Source: Clarkia xantiana subsp. parviflora (taxonomy: Eukaryota; Streptophyta; Magnoliopsida; Myrtales; Onagraceae). From it: DNA of 64,000 bases. Shown here in pieces: positions 23,466 through 33,440 of the stretch (within the stretch, counting starts at the first letter, position 1; each line of letters starts with the position of its first letter). The position numbers were made by a program, and so were the translations under genes. Location of the stretch: NCBI GenBank assembly GCA_036873135.1, contig JAPTYO010000018.1, forward strand, positions 2,914,001 to 2,978,000. The letters are read 5' to 3'. The notes under the pieces are model-generated. The model worked only from the letters and a program-made list of their open reading frames with translations. It had not been told where the DNA came from and searched no databases.

Positions 23466-25051
23466 CAATGGCCTAACCCTTGATTGACTCTATTTTAGGA
23501 TGGTATGACACGCGCAATTTGAAACCGGGATTTTACCTTCTTTGTCTGAATGCCTGCTTACCCATGGATGCGTGCCTCTGACTCTGCCCCCTGTCTAATG
23601 AGATAGAGGAATTGTAAACGTCAGAGTAGCACGGACGTGTGCCTAGGCATACGTCCGTCTGAGGCGGGAATAATAAACTTATCTCTGCTACAGGTGTATA
23701 CTCAAAAAATACAAACTTGCACAGGGATGTGATACGAATGCAACTAAACAACTTACGCTTCAAATTCGTGCCGGGATTCCATCTAGATAAGGAGAAATTT
23801 TAATTTTGGCCAAAAATTTTCCTAAGTATGAAATGCTCAAAAATAAAGCTATCTTGATAATTTTTCTAAGTATGGGAATATACTTAGCTATAGGTGAAAG
23901 GGATAAAAAAGATGATCTTTCCTTGGCCCTTAGATTTTACTTAAGGCTAGATGGATGGTGGTGATTAAAACCCCTTAAAAAACCCTATCATCCTTTTAAC
24001 ATAAAAGAGGGGAGTTAGAAAAATACCTCCAAGAGTCACCCTAGCCACCATCTTCCTTCTTCACTTACCCTTGGAGAGCAAGAAAGGTTGGAGAGCACCC
24101 CCAAGGTAAGGGCCGGCCGGAATTTCCACCACAAGACAGAAATCCGACCAGCAATTCCGGTGAAAGGAGGTCACCAGTGCAGGCGAAGGCCACCGGCGGA
24201 TCAGCATCTCCCAACGGCGACTCGATTTCCGGCGACTGGTGGACGGCGACGCAGAGGCGGGACGGACCGGCAGACCAGGGCGACGTCGAAGCTGCTGCTG
24301 GCGGAGGTGGAACCTAGCTCGACATCGGCGGTCGACTGAGGGCGGCGACCAGACGAGCAGCGGCGTTGGGAGGCTTCGACGGTGAGCTTTCCTCCGGCGA
24401 CGGCAGCGCTAGCCTCGGCCAGAATAGTCGACGGCGGGACCAGGAGCTCCGGCGAGATTTGGAGCCAATTCCGACGACGGGGAAACGGCCGGGAACGACT
24501 CCGGCGACGGCGGGATTAGAACTCCGGCGAGGGGCTGATTTCAATCGGCTTCGAAATTCGAATTCCGGACCCATTTACCACATCGGGTCGGGTTTTCCGA
24601 AGGTCCGCTCTTTTCCTTTTCGTTGCCGTACCAAACGTCGATTTTTGAATCGTTGATATTTGATTGTCGATGCTTGATTGCCGATGCTTGATTAAATGTG
24701 GGATTGCCGTAGATAGCCGTTGGTAGTTGTGGATTTTGGGGAAAAAATGTTTGCCGGTCGTCCGGATATGGTTTCTTGTCCGATTGGGCTATCACGGTCT
24801 TGAATTTGATGTCGTGCCGCCGTTGGTGTGTTAATCTTTGTTGGAGGGTATAATGGTAATTTTTTCCAAAACCCGACCTTAGGCTCGGATAAAATTATTT
24901 GACTCGGTTGTTGTCGTTGGTTGAGTGTCGGGGTATTTCCGGTTCCTCAGAAATTTCTCTTATCTTGATATTTGTCGTGTCGTGGCAGGTACTATACTCC
25001 TGGTGGTGTCCACGTACGCAGACTCTTCAGAGACGCCGTATTCTCCGAAGG
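23466..25051 (+). promoter_or_regulatory. promoter and leader of the antisense gene
   Basis: Region between the LTR and the first coding exon. An AT-rich part to about 24010 includes TTAACATAAAAGAGG as a possible TATA region. It is followed by a GC-rich leader (24060-24560) with many CGGCGA words. A splice acceptor GTGGCAG lies at about 24987 ahead of the exon that contains the start codon. Open frames in the GC-rich part are not shared with the copy at 56095-56560 and are probably untranslated. Confidence 0.45.
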
Positions 25052-27447
25052 ATGAGTGAGTTCCTTTTTCTCTTCCTTTTCGGTCGCGTTACTTCCTTTC
25101 CTATTGCTAGCTTAGTATCGTGATCTTCATTGGGGTGTTAGTCGAAATTTGATTCGTGCTTTGGGGTTTCTTGCTATCTTTGCCTTAGGTCTTGCTATTC
25201 TGTCAGAGAACCATATCACTAGGTCCGATTACAACGAACATGTCACCCTAGGAGATATCAGTCCCCTAGATGAGCCTCTGTATCCTTTTCTCCCCTCCTT
25301 GGGGAATACTCGCGGGACGGCGACGGAGCCTCCTATAGGGAAGGTCGCCGTGTACCCCTCTCAGATCCGATTCGGGCTGAGGCTACCTTACTGTGACGAG
25401 CTTATAGAGTTGAGCAGGTTCTTCAGGATTTCTCCTGTGAACCTTGCCCCCAGTGCCCTCCGCGTCTGGGTGGGCTTCCGGGTATTGTGCCATTGGTACT
25501 CCTGGAAGTACTCTCTCGTTCTATTCCGATGTTTCTATCGGTTCCAGTACCGGACGAGGGTGGGGTTTGCGAGTTTCGTAACTCGCCATCCGACCTTCAA
25601 AGATCCCCGATTCTCTGATTTCGGGTTGAGTGGGGTCGAGTGGGATACCTCCCTCCGTTTTGTGACCCAGATTGACAATTCAGCCAGTCACTGGGCTAAG
25701 CACTACTTCTTCATTACGGACCGATACGTCACTTGGTCGGTCCTGAATGAGGATCGGTCCGATGGTTGGCCTGCTTTTGGAGAGTTCTCTTCGGATGATT
25801 TGAAGACTATGAAGATCATTCACGAGAGCAACAGGACCCGGTCTTACTGCCCCGTGTCTTTAATAACTGAGACGGATCTTTACGAGGCCGGGATCAGTCT
25901 GACTCCTGACTCCGGGGGTTCGGTATGTCACTTGGTCTTTCCATCTTTATTTACCTTCTGCTCTTCCTTTGTAGGTTGGTTTCATGGAAAAACCTATAAC
26001 ATGCAGGGAGCCCCTGTTGATCTGAGCAAGAGGAAGGCTCCTTCTAGTTCTGCTTTGAAGAAATCCCCTCTGCCTGGGAAGAAGGCTGGGGCCTCTGGTA
26101 TGCTTTCTCCTATTTGCTTCTTTATGATATAACTTATGTTTTTCTTATCTTGTTTTTCTTATCTTGCTAGTGCACTCCCCCTTGGTGACTGAGAGGGTCG
26201 TCTCCGTTGGAAGAGATTCTGGACCTTCCAAGTCCAAGCCGCGGCGATCTGATTCTGAGGCCGGGGCCTCGGCTGCTAAGAGGAAGAAGGCTGTGGATCC
26301 TGCTTCGCCTACTGCTCGTCCTCCGACCCTATCTCGTGATAAGGAGATGGTGGTCGAAGAGGTGCCTTCCCTGGCTGACAAAGGGAAGCGACCTGTTGGT
26401 GGTGGTTCCCCTGCCCCCCAGCCGAGGGCACGGTCCTCAGGTATGATCTCTACCTTGTTCTGATCCTTGTATGTTTATATTCTCCTTTGACTTGTTTTGC
26501 TTGTGTAGGTGGGCCTCCGACTTTAAGTCGGAAGGATTTCGCACGGCTCACTGATGAAGATGTTATTGGGTCTGAGTGGACTCCCTTCGCTGGTCTGAAG
26601 GAGTTCCACCTCGATAGCACTTCCTCTTTGCGGACTCCTGAGGTTGGTGTCCGCGTACTCCGTGGTGCCGTTCCCCCTGGGGATCGTGTTGCTCCACCCA
26701 AGTCTCCTGGGGAGACTCGGCGCTTTGTTCAAGGGGTACTTTCTCGTTATGCACCTGTAAGTTGTTCTTTGCTTTCCTCTTATTTCTTTCATAATGTCTA
26801 TCTTTCGGTTATTCATCCCTTGTTTGAATTGTTAGGGCATATCTGACATGGTGAACATGTCCTCGCTCGTACTCGAGTTATCTGACGAGAGGAAGACCCT
26901 TGAAGACAGCCAGGTTTCTCTCAAGGCGGAGGTCGCCACTGCTGCCGAGAAGGCGCGTATATCTGATTTGAGACTGCGGGAGCTCCAGGACCAGGTGTCC
27001 TTGCTGGAAACCACTGTGGGCAGTTTGCGCCGGGAAGCTGAGGTTGCCGCGTCTGTCCATTCTGAGGAGCTGCGGAGGTTGGAGACTAAGTGTCGGGCGG
27101 AGGAGAGGGCTGTCGCGGTATCTGAATATAAGGCCTCCTCTGCCTTCACCGCCGACTATAGCACGCGTCTCACCCAGGAGATGAACCAGTTCGGTGAGTA
27201 TCTGGTTGATCACATATACCGGATTGATCCTCAGTTCCCCTTTGGTGACCTTGGTGACTTTGGGCCATATGCCACTGGCTACGCGACTGTTTTGATGGGT
27301 CAGGCTGCCGTTGCAGACGAGCCTGCCCCTGCCCAGGTGGATGCTACACCTGTGGAGATTGGTACCTCAGATTCCTCTTCCTCATCTATTTCCGCTGGCG
27401 GTTCAGCTTCAGGGGGTGAGGGTGAGTCCCCCGAGGGTTCTGACTGA
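25052..27447 (+). CDS. spliced antisense gene, 'putative gypsy type transposon'-like protein
   Basis: My gene model joins 25052-25055, 25189-25922, 26007-26097, 26171-26440, 26509-26756 and 26836-27447, 1959 nt, for a 652-residue protein. All introns start GT and end AG and phases agree. The other copy (57017-59413) has the same exon lengths except the last (615 against 612). The N-terminal domain (to about residue 246) contains RFGLRLPYCDELIEL and VWVGFRVLCHWYSWKY and resembles plant proteins annotated as putative gypsy type transposon (Transposase_28-like); this is recalled resemblance, not a search. Exon 4 has basic nuclear-localisation-like runs (KSKPRRSD, AKRKK). Exon 6 begins a coiled coil (about residues 455-550: LELSDERKTLEDSQ ... 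LRRLETKCRAEER), then a conserved segment with NQFGEYLVDHIYRIDPQFP and a Ser/acidic tail. No nuclease or helicase motif is visible; function is unknown. It lies antisense to gag, upstream of the 3' LTR, as extra ORFs do in some Tat-lineage elements. Confidence 0.75.
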
Positions 27448-27949
27448 CTTGTTTATCTCATACTATCCTTGTATATAATTACACTCCTTCTCCCCTTGCA
27501 TGGGTTGAGTGTCCTTTCAGATTGTGATGGTGTTTGTTGCTACTTTCCTTTGCCGCATTATGTTGTTGACTACGTGGTTCGTTTGCCTTTACATTAGTGC
27601 TTCTCATGCTTTTGTATATATCTCTTCTCATGATGGCTCCCTATGCCTTGTGTATGGCTCTTTGGGTATGGACTCTTTACTTGATGTGTTTCCTTTACTT
27701 ATCCTTCTTTCGTGCTTTCCTTCTTGCCTTACCTGCCATTTCATAAAGAAAAAACATTACTTGTTCTTCACATTACTTTACTTAGGAATTTCTTTCTCCT
27801 GTTACCCTTCCGAGCATGATATCCTTCTGAGCATGGTATCCTTTCAAACATGGTATCCTTTCAAACATGGTATCCTTTCAAACATGGTGTCCTTTCAAAC
27901 ATGGTGTGATTATCTCTTCTGATACCCCTTACACGGTATACGTTGTACT
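27448..27949 (+). other. 3' untranslated region of the antisense gene
   Basis: T-rich sequence after the stop, with four copies of CATGGTATCCTTTCAAA-like words at about 27832-27905. A matching but shorter region follows the related gene at 59414. No credible coding frame. Confidence 0.5.
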
Positions 27950-28790
27950 GTTAGACCAAAGATACGCTCTTGGTGGGCGTCGAAATCTTTTCACGAGACA
28001 GGCTCTCGGACGGCACTTAACGTTTCACAGGATAGGCTCCCGGAGGGCACAGGTTAGTTCACCGATACCTTCTTGACGGGTGTCAAACTGTTCACGAGAC
28101 AGGCTCTCGGACGGCACTTAACGTTTCACAGGATAGGCTCCCGGAGGGCACAGGTTAGTTCACCGATACCTTCTTGACGGGTGTCAAGCTGTTCACGAGA
28201 CAGGCTCTCGGACGGCACTTAACGTTTCACAGGATAGGCTCCCGGAGGGCACAGGTTAGACCAAAGATACGCTCTTGGTGGGCGTCGAACTGGTAGTTTG
28301 AAATCTACCTCAAGATACGCTCTTGGGGGCGTCGAACTGGTAGTGTTTTTTCTACCTCAAGATACGCTCTTGGGGGCGTCGAATCTGGTAGGTTGCAAAT
28401 CTACCTCAAGATACGCTCCTGGGGGCGTCGAATTCGTAGTTTTTGGAAACCACTCTCAAGATACGCTCTTGGTGCGTCGAAGTCGTAGTGTAATAACTAC
28501 TCTCAAGATACGCTCTTGGGGGCGTCGAAGGTTGTAGTATGAACACTACTCTCAAGATACGCTCTTGGGGGCGTCGAAGTTCGTAGTTTTTGGAAACCAC
28601 TCTCAAGATACGCTCTTGGTGCGTCGAAGGTCGTAGTATAATAACTACTCTCAAGATACGCTCTTGGGGGCGTCGATGGTCGTAGTATGAACACTACTCT
28701 CAAGATACGCTCTTGGGGGCGTCGAATGTCGTAGTACGAAGACTACTCTCAAGATACGCTCTTGGGGGCGTCGAAGGTTGTTGACCTGAA
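27950..28790. repeat. hairpin tandem array between the two convergent genes
   Basis: The first part (27950-28290) has units of about 104 bp with GTTCACGAGACAGGCTCTCG and CACAGGATAGGCTCCCGG. The second part (28260-28780) has about ten units of 55-60 bp with CTCAAGATACGCTCTTGG, GGCGTCGAA and a second stem of GTAGT...ACTAC or GGTAG...CTACC type. The core hairpins share a loop of YANGC form and a 5-bp stem that varies by paired changes: CAAGA/TCTTG, CGAGA/TCTCG, and in the 60-kb copy CGGGA/TCCCG. The array is downstream of the stop codons of both genes. Confidence 0.9.
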
Positions 28791-29039
28791 GTCATATCTG
28801 TGTAAGGATAACTTGGTGATTGTAACATCACATTCACTGGTAAATGCTTTTGAATAACTACTACTCTCTTAGGAGCATTCATGTTTTTGTACACTCGGGA
28901 TGCCTTGGTGCACCAAGACATCCTTTGTAGGAAATTGAAGATAGTTGTAGAGTTGGAGTAACTTCGTGAGTTCTCCTTCTCAAGAGTTGTTTTTTGAAAA
29001 GCTTGTAAAGCTAAAATATGCGAAATGCTAGATATGAAA
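28791..29039. other. spacer between hairpin array and gag stop
   Basis: About 250 bp, no gene. It is well conserved with 60669-60933 (for example GTAGAGTTGGAGTAACTTCG and AAACTAAGGATATGGGGTGG), so it belongs to the element. Confidence 0.7.
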
Positions 29040-32000
29040 CTAAGGATATGGGGTGGTCATTGTGTCTGTTGCCACATACTCCTTGAAGCTTCCATTGTAG
29101 ATCATTTCTTCCACTTCCACCTTCAACACCATGCAGTTGTTGGTTTGATGCCCCCAGGTCCCATGGTACTCACACCAACCCTGTGCATCTCTACCTAGGA
29201 AGGCCTTGCCTTCCTCCCTGCATGCTGGCAGCTCTTGCCTGAGGCGCTTGTGGAAAATTTCTTCTATGCTGAGTGTGAGGGGTGTGAATGTGAAATTGAC
29301 ACCTCCTCCCAATGTATCTGCTTCTCTTCTTTTCTCTGGAACTTCATCCAACTGTTCCGCCTCTTGTTCAAATGCCCTGTCCAGCTTTGCCTTGAGCTCT
29401 CTCATTGTGTTCGTCATGACCATCTCATAGAGCCCTCCATAGGCCTCGAATGAGCTTGGGTGCATGTGTCTGATGAATGCTCTGACTGCTTCTCCCCTTG
29501 TGATGTCCATGTTGGCACCATAATTGAAGAATCTCTGGAAATAGCTTGATATGGGCTCCTGCGGCATTTGCTTGATATCATCTATGTGGCGGAAGCCTCT
29601 TAGGATGGAGTCCCTTGTCCTGCTCCCTATTATGGTGTCTGGCTGCCAAGGTATGGATGTCACCTTCACAGCCTTGCCCCTGTGTTTCCTTGTAGGCACT
29701 GTTTGAAAAAACTGTCTGCTTAGGCGGAGTGTCATTCCACTCCTCCTCCTTCCTTGCCTTTGTTTTCCTCCCCTCTTTCTTCTTTCCTGGTTGCCTCCTG
29801 CCATGACCATAGCCACTGTATCTGTCCTGTGTGATCCATGTCTCATTGAATTGACATAGCATTGTCTTGCAGTGCGTTGATCACCCAGGACCTCTCCCAC
29901 TCCGTTCTCCGTGATGTACTTCAGCTTCTGGTGAACAGTGGATGGCACTATTTCATATGGATTTATGGTTGTCCTTCCTAGGATCCCATTGTAGGCTCCC
30001 AGGCTTTCAACCACCAAGAAATTGACATTTACCTTCAGCTGGGTCCATCCTTGGCCCATGGTCACTGGCAATGTTATCATCCCCAGGGGGTAGCTTGTTG
30101 CCCCTGAGAAGCCAACTAGGGGGAAGTTGACCGGATTGATGTCTGCTTTGGTTTTCCCTATCTCTTCCAACACTCTCAGGCTTAGGAGGTCAGCTGAGCT
30201 GCCCCCATCCACCAAAATTCTCTTTACATCAAAATTATCAATATCTAAAGTAATAACTAGAGCATCGTCATGTGGAAAAACGATGTGGCTCTTGTCCTTC
30301 TCCGAGAACTCTATCTTCACTTCTTCTCCTTCTCTTGGTCTCTTTCTCCACCTTGGCACTGAGCTTAGCTTGGATGCATAGACTTCCCTTGCATTAGCAG
30401 TTGGGCCACCTGATGCTGCTCCTCCATGTATCATATTGATGACTCCTCTTTTGTTAGGTGGAGGGTTATAGTCTACCTTTTCCTTGCCTTTGTCTTTCTG
30501 TGGTGGCCCCAGCTGCATACTATTGCCCCCATGGTCTACGAACTGCTTCAATTCTCCCCTCTGGACGATGTTGTTTATGCTTAGCTTTAAGCTAAAGCAT
30601 TCATTTGTGTCGTGACCATAAGCCTCGTGGTTATCACACCATCTATCCTTGTGATTTCCTACCATTGGGGCTCTCCACCTTGCAGGGGGTGACCATAGCT
30701 TTTGGTTCCGCATCTCTCTAAGTACGGTGGCTGGAGTGGCGTTCAGTGGGATGAACTTAATGACATTGATTTCTCTAGCCTTTAAGGGTTCACCCATTTG
30801 GTTTCTTTGCTGTGGCGGACGCCACTCTTGTTGTCTTGCCTGCTGCGGCGGACGCCACTCTTGTTTCCTTGCTTGATGTGGTGCCTGGGGTGGTTTGCCT
30901 TTGTTTGGCCTTTGATTATCCTCCTTGGCTGCCTGGATTTTGGCCTTCTTGCTTGCCCTGTGCCTCTCAAGGTCAATATGCGTTTTAACTCTCCCTGCAA
31001 GCTCCTCCAAGGTGCTTGCTGGCTTTTTGGCCATCTTTTCAGCCAATGTTGACCCAAAGCGACCTAAGTTTCTGATAAAGGCTCGGATTATCTCCCCTTC
31101 AGTAATGTCTCCCTGGATGTCTGCAATATTCTGGTTGAACCTAGTGTAGTAGCTGGCCAGGGTTTCATCGTATTCTTGTTTTACGTCATCAATAGAGCCT
31201 GTTCCCTTGAGGAGTTTCCTCTCCCCTAGGTATCTCTGCAGAAACTTAGCTTTTAGCTGCTCCCATGAGTGGATGCTCTCAGAGGGCAGGCTGAAGAACC
31301 AATGTGAGGCCACCCCTGATAGGGTGTTTGGGAAAAGGAGTGCCTTGTATCTTTCATCAGTTGTCCTCCCGAATAGAGAGGCCTCATGCTGTTGGATATG
31401 CTCTAGGGGGTCTCCCTTCCCGTTGTACTTTGCAATTTGCACAGTGTGCAGGGAGTCTGGCACCCTGTTCATCTCCAGTTCCTTTGTGAAAGGGTGGTTC
31501 GTCTTGTCACTTAGACAATGCAAGCTGGGTTTCTTTGACTCATTCAATTTCCGGGTTATCATGGCTTCTATCTCCTCCGGGGTGATCACTACCTGCGCCG
31601 GGGTATAATCCCTCTGATATCCATTGTAGTTGTAGACTGGGCTTACTGGGTTCCCTTGTCCCTGCTGGTATGGACTGTAGGTGTACTCTTGATACGCCTG
31701 CTGGGGTGCTTCATAGAAGTCTTGCCTCCTTGGAGGTCTTGCTTGTCTTTCCTCCCCAAGCGGGGTGTAAGCCCTGTTGTTCTGCTGTTGCCTAGGAGGC
31801 ACAAATTGTTGCCTGCCCTCTGGGGGTGGCTCCTGGTGATATCTTCTTTGTTCCTCTCGCTGCCCTGTTCGAGGGTGCGGGTAGTGCTCTTCTGCTGGGA
31901 TCTGCTCCTCCTCCTGAGCTTCAGTATAAGTCCCTTGGGTGTATGCCTGCCTTGCATATGCTGTGTGGGCGCGATTGCCACCTCTCTGTGCTGGCATCCC

Positions 32001-32321
32001 ATACGGGTACCCTTGGGGTTGCTCTTCATAATAGTATCCCTCAGGGGGTGCCGTGTTGTGGGAAGGCACTCCCTGTTGTCCTCCTGCTCTCTGTGGCCTT
32101 CTTGCCCGGGGGGTGGAGGCTGTGGAGGACTCAGCCCCAGCTGGGCGTGAAGGTCCTCCCTCCTGATTGTTCTGTTGCTGAGGAGGTTGTGGTATTTCTT
32201 GGGGCTCTGGATGCATTGGCTGCTTCCCAGGGTCAGGCCGCCTCCCTGGAGGTATGGGTTCTCCTCTCCGCCCATTGCCCCCAGGTGGGTGTTGGGGCCT
32301 GGACACCCTACTGTTCGTCAT
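29040..32321 (-). CDS. gag-zinc knuckle-protease-gag-zinc knuckle polyprotein
   Basis: Single 1093-residue ORF starting about 30 bases after the primer site. Residues 1-270 are Pro/Gln/Arg-rich. About 275-455 is a retrotransposon gag domain (SGVASHWFFSLPSESIHSWE, LASYYTRFNQ, GEIIRAFIRNLG). About 560-577 is a zinc knuckle, CDNHEAYGHDTNEC, with C-X2-H-X4-H-X4-C spacing. About 695-800 is an aspartic protease (ILVDGGSSADLL, ILGRTTINPYE). About 900-990 is a second gag-like segment (SYFQRFFNYGANMDITRGEA, AFIRHMHPSSF), and about 1046-1061 a second knuckle, CEYHGTWGHQTNNC. It would form particles and mature them; RT, RNase H and integrase are missing, and the gag duplicate occupies their place. The same order occurs in the copies at 33941-35480 and 60934-64000, so it is not a chance rearrangement. 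Confidence 0.88.
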   Translation of the reverse strand: MTNSRVSRPQHPPGGNGRRGEPIPPGRRPDPGKQPMHPEPQEIPQPPQQQNNQEGGPSRPAGAESSTASTPRARRPQRAGGQQGVPSHNTAPPEGYYYEEQPQGYPYGMPAQRGGNRAHTAYARQAYTQGTYTEAQEEEQIPAEEHYPHPRTGQREEQRRYHQEPPPEGRQQFVPPRQQQNNRAYTPLGEERQARPPRRQDFYEAPQQAYQEYTYSPYQQGQGNPVSPVYNYNGYQRDYTPAQVVITPEEIEAMITRKLNESKKPSLHCLSDKTNHPFTKELEMNRVPDSLHTVQIAKYNGKGDPLEHIQQHEASLFGRTTDERYKALLFPNTLSGVASHWFFSLPSESIHSWEQLKAKFLQRYLGERKLLKGTGSIDDVKQEYDETLASYYTRFNQNIADIQGDITEGEIIRAFIRNLGRFGSTLAEKMAKKPASTLEELAGRVKTHIDLERHRASKKAKIQAAKEDNQRPNKGKPPQAPHQARKQEWRPPQQARQQEWRPPQQRNQMGEPLKAREINVIKFIPLNATPATVLREMRNQKLWSPPARWRAPMVGNHKDRWCDNHEAYGHDTNECFSLKLSINNIVQRGELKQFVDHGGNSMQLGPPQKDKGKEKVDYNPPPNKRGVINMIHGGAASGGPTANAREVYASKLSSVPRWRKRPREGEEVKIEFSEKDKSHIVFPHDDALVITLDIDNFDVKRILVDGGSSADLLSLRVLEEIGKTKADINPVNFPLVGFSGATSYPLGMITLPVTMGQGWTQLKVNVNFLVVESLGAYNGILGRTTINPYEIVPSTVHQKLKYITENGVGEVLGDQRTARQCYVNSMRHGSHRTDTVAMVMAGGNQERRKRGGKQRQGRRRSGMTLRLSRQFFQTVPTRKHRGKAVKVTSIPWQPDTIIGSRTRDSILRGFRHIDDIKQMPQEPISSYFQRFFNYGANMDITRGEAVRAFIRHMHPSSFEAYGGLYEMVMTNTMRELKAKLDRAFEQEAEQLDEVPEKRREADTLGGGVNFTFTPLTLSIEEIFHKRLRQELPACREEGKAFLGRDAQGWCEYHGTWGHQTNNCMVLKVEVEEMIYNGSFKEYVATDTMTTPYP

Positions 32322-32350
32322 AGCTCGTGTAATAGCCAGGCTTTCTGTCC

Positions 32351-32372
32351 GAAGCCTACAGACGGCGCCAAG
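32351..32372 (-). other. primer-binding site of the young gypsy element
   Basis: Minus-strand CTTGGCGCCGTCTGTAGG follows directly on the LTR end TTAACA. Confidence 0.75.
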
Positions 32373-33280
32373 TGTTAAGTTATGGGATCTCAGTCAACGG
32401 GGTGTCGGCTTTAATCCCACTCCTTATAGGGGGGTGTGTGTGATCCGGTCTTCTCAAGTCGCCTTGTCTTTTCCTATGTCCTTCTTCCGTTCCTTCTTCC
32501 CTTGGTTCCTTCTCTTCTTCTCTCCCTTTGCCCTGCAAAAGGGGCAATACCAGACACGGAGGAGGGGGGGGTGGTGCCTGGTGAACCCTCTCCGATGCCT
32601 AAGTCAGAACTATACTTCTAGAGAGATAAAGCTAGAGAGATGTCAGAGCTAAATTGTCCAAATAGCCAAGATGTTCAAATGAGTTGTGAATGTGGGGTAT
32701 TTATAGGCAACGATGTCATTAAGGTGGCTTAATGACATCGTTAACCTCTAAACACAATTAATTAACCTTTAAGTATATAATTAAGACCTTAGGATTCGGA
32801 GGAGGTAGGCGGAGTGGACCGAGCATGGGCGTCTGAGAGTGGTGTCGGGACCCTTGGGGGGGGAGGAATCCGACCCCCGAGGGTAGGGGTTGGGTGAGGG
32901 CACCCAACCCCTCCTAGGGAGGGTGGGGTTGGCCAACCCCATCCCTCCTAGGAGGAATCGGGTTGGCCGACCCGATCTCTCCTAGGAGAGATCGGGTTGG
33001 CCAACCCGATCTCTCCTAGGAGAGATCGGGTTGGCCAACCCGATCTCCCCTAGGGGAGATCGGGTCGGCTGACCCGATCTCCCCTAGGGGAGGTCGGGTG
33101 TGGCCACCCAACCTCACCTAGGTGAGTTCGCCTCCGTCGGACGGGCGCTTCGGCCCCGTCCGAGCCGTTGATGTTCTCGCGAAGTGTCCGGGTTGAAGTT
33201 TCGATTGGAAATCATAAATGGGACGATAAAAATACAACGGTTTGGAAGTCAACGGGTTCAAATTGGGCGTATATCCATCA
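32373..33280 (-). mobile_element. 5' LTR of the young gypsy element
   Basis: 908 bp, the same as the 3' LTR apart from one extra 34-bp palindromic unit and about one base difference (GGCCGACC against GGCTGACC). Minus-strand TATA box at 32699-32705. It is followed by the target duplication GGGTT. Confidence 0.95.
32886..33126. repeat. palindrome chain in the 5' LTR, one unit longer
   Basis: Same array as in the 3' LTR but 241 bp instead of 207 bp; the extra unit is a second copy of the CTCTCCTAGGAGAG/TTGGCCAA block. Confidence 0.9.
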
Positions 33281-33440
33281 GGGTTGGCATCGTAAAGAGG
33301 ATGTCGCGCCATGTAACGTGGGTTGCCCTCGTATAGAGGATGTCACACCACGTTGAAGATGCCCGCCTCTTGTTTTAAAAATCCATGGAATGGTCGTTGT
33401 ATTCATGGAGTTGCTCCCAAGCTGGGGATGTCATGCCATG
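33281..33440. repeat. old gypsy element: tandem repeat of about 110 bp, right part
   Basis: Continues the array of 22230-22574 after the insertion: GGGTTGGCATCGTAAAGAGGATGTCGCGCCATG, then GTTGCCCTCGTATAGAGGATGTCACACC, then GTTGCTCCCAAGCTGGGGATGTCATGCC, read as separate words here. Confidence 0.8.

Larger units (their letters stand above)
22575..33280 (-). mobile_element. complete young non-autonomous Ty3/gypsy element
   Basis: 10.7 kb, minus-strand element with a perfect 5-bp target duplication GGGTT (22570-22574 and 33281-33285). LTRs of 874 bp (left) and 908 bp (right) are nearly identical apart from one extra 34-bp repeat unit. The minus strand has the primer site and a single 1093-codon ORF (gag, protease, second gag) and no RT or integrase. 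The plus strand carries a spliced gene (25052-27447). Between the two lies a hairpin array. Open genes and matching LTRs point to recent insertion. Movement must rely on enzymes from another element. Confidence 0.93.

Noticed and set aside
24088..24656. Proline/arginine-rich ORFs upstream of the antisense gene
   Set aside because: Frames are not conserved in the equivalent leader at 56095-56560; more likely an untranslated GC-rich leader.
25975..26006. GTTGGTTTCATGG... as a coding exon after the acceptor TTTGTAG
   Set aside because: Using that acceptor puts the next segment out of frame; the downstream acceptor ATGCAG at 26001-26006 keeps phase and is conserved in all three copies.
27950..28790. 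CRISPR-like look of repeats with variable segments
   Set aside because: The variable parts are themselves short inverted repeats of related sequence, not unique spacers; no cas genes; eukaryotic context.
31643..32323. Overlapping frames of 130-210 codons on both strands at the gag N-terminus
   Set aside because: Shadows of the Pro/Gln-rich part of the 1093-residue gag-protease ORF.
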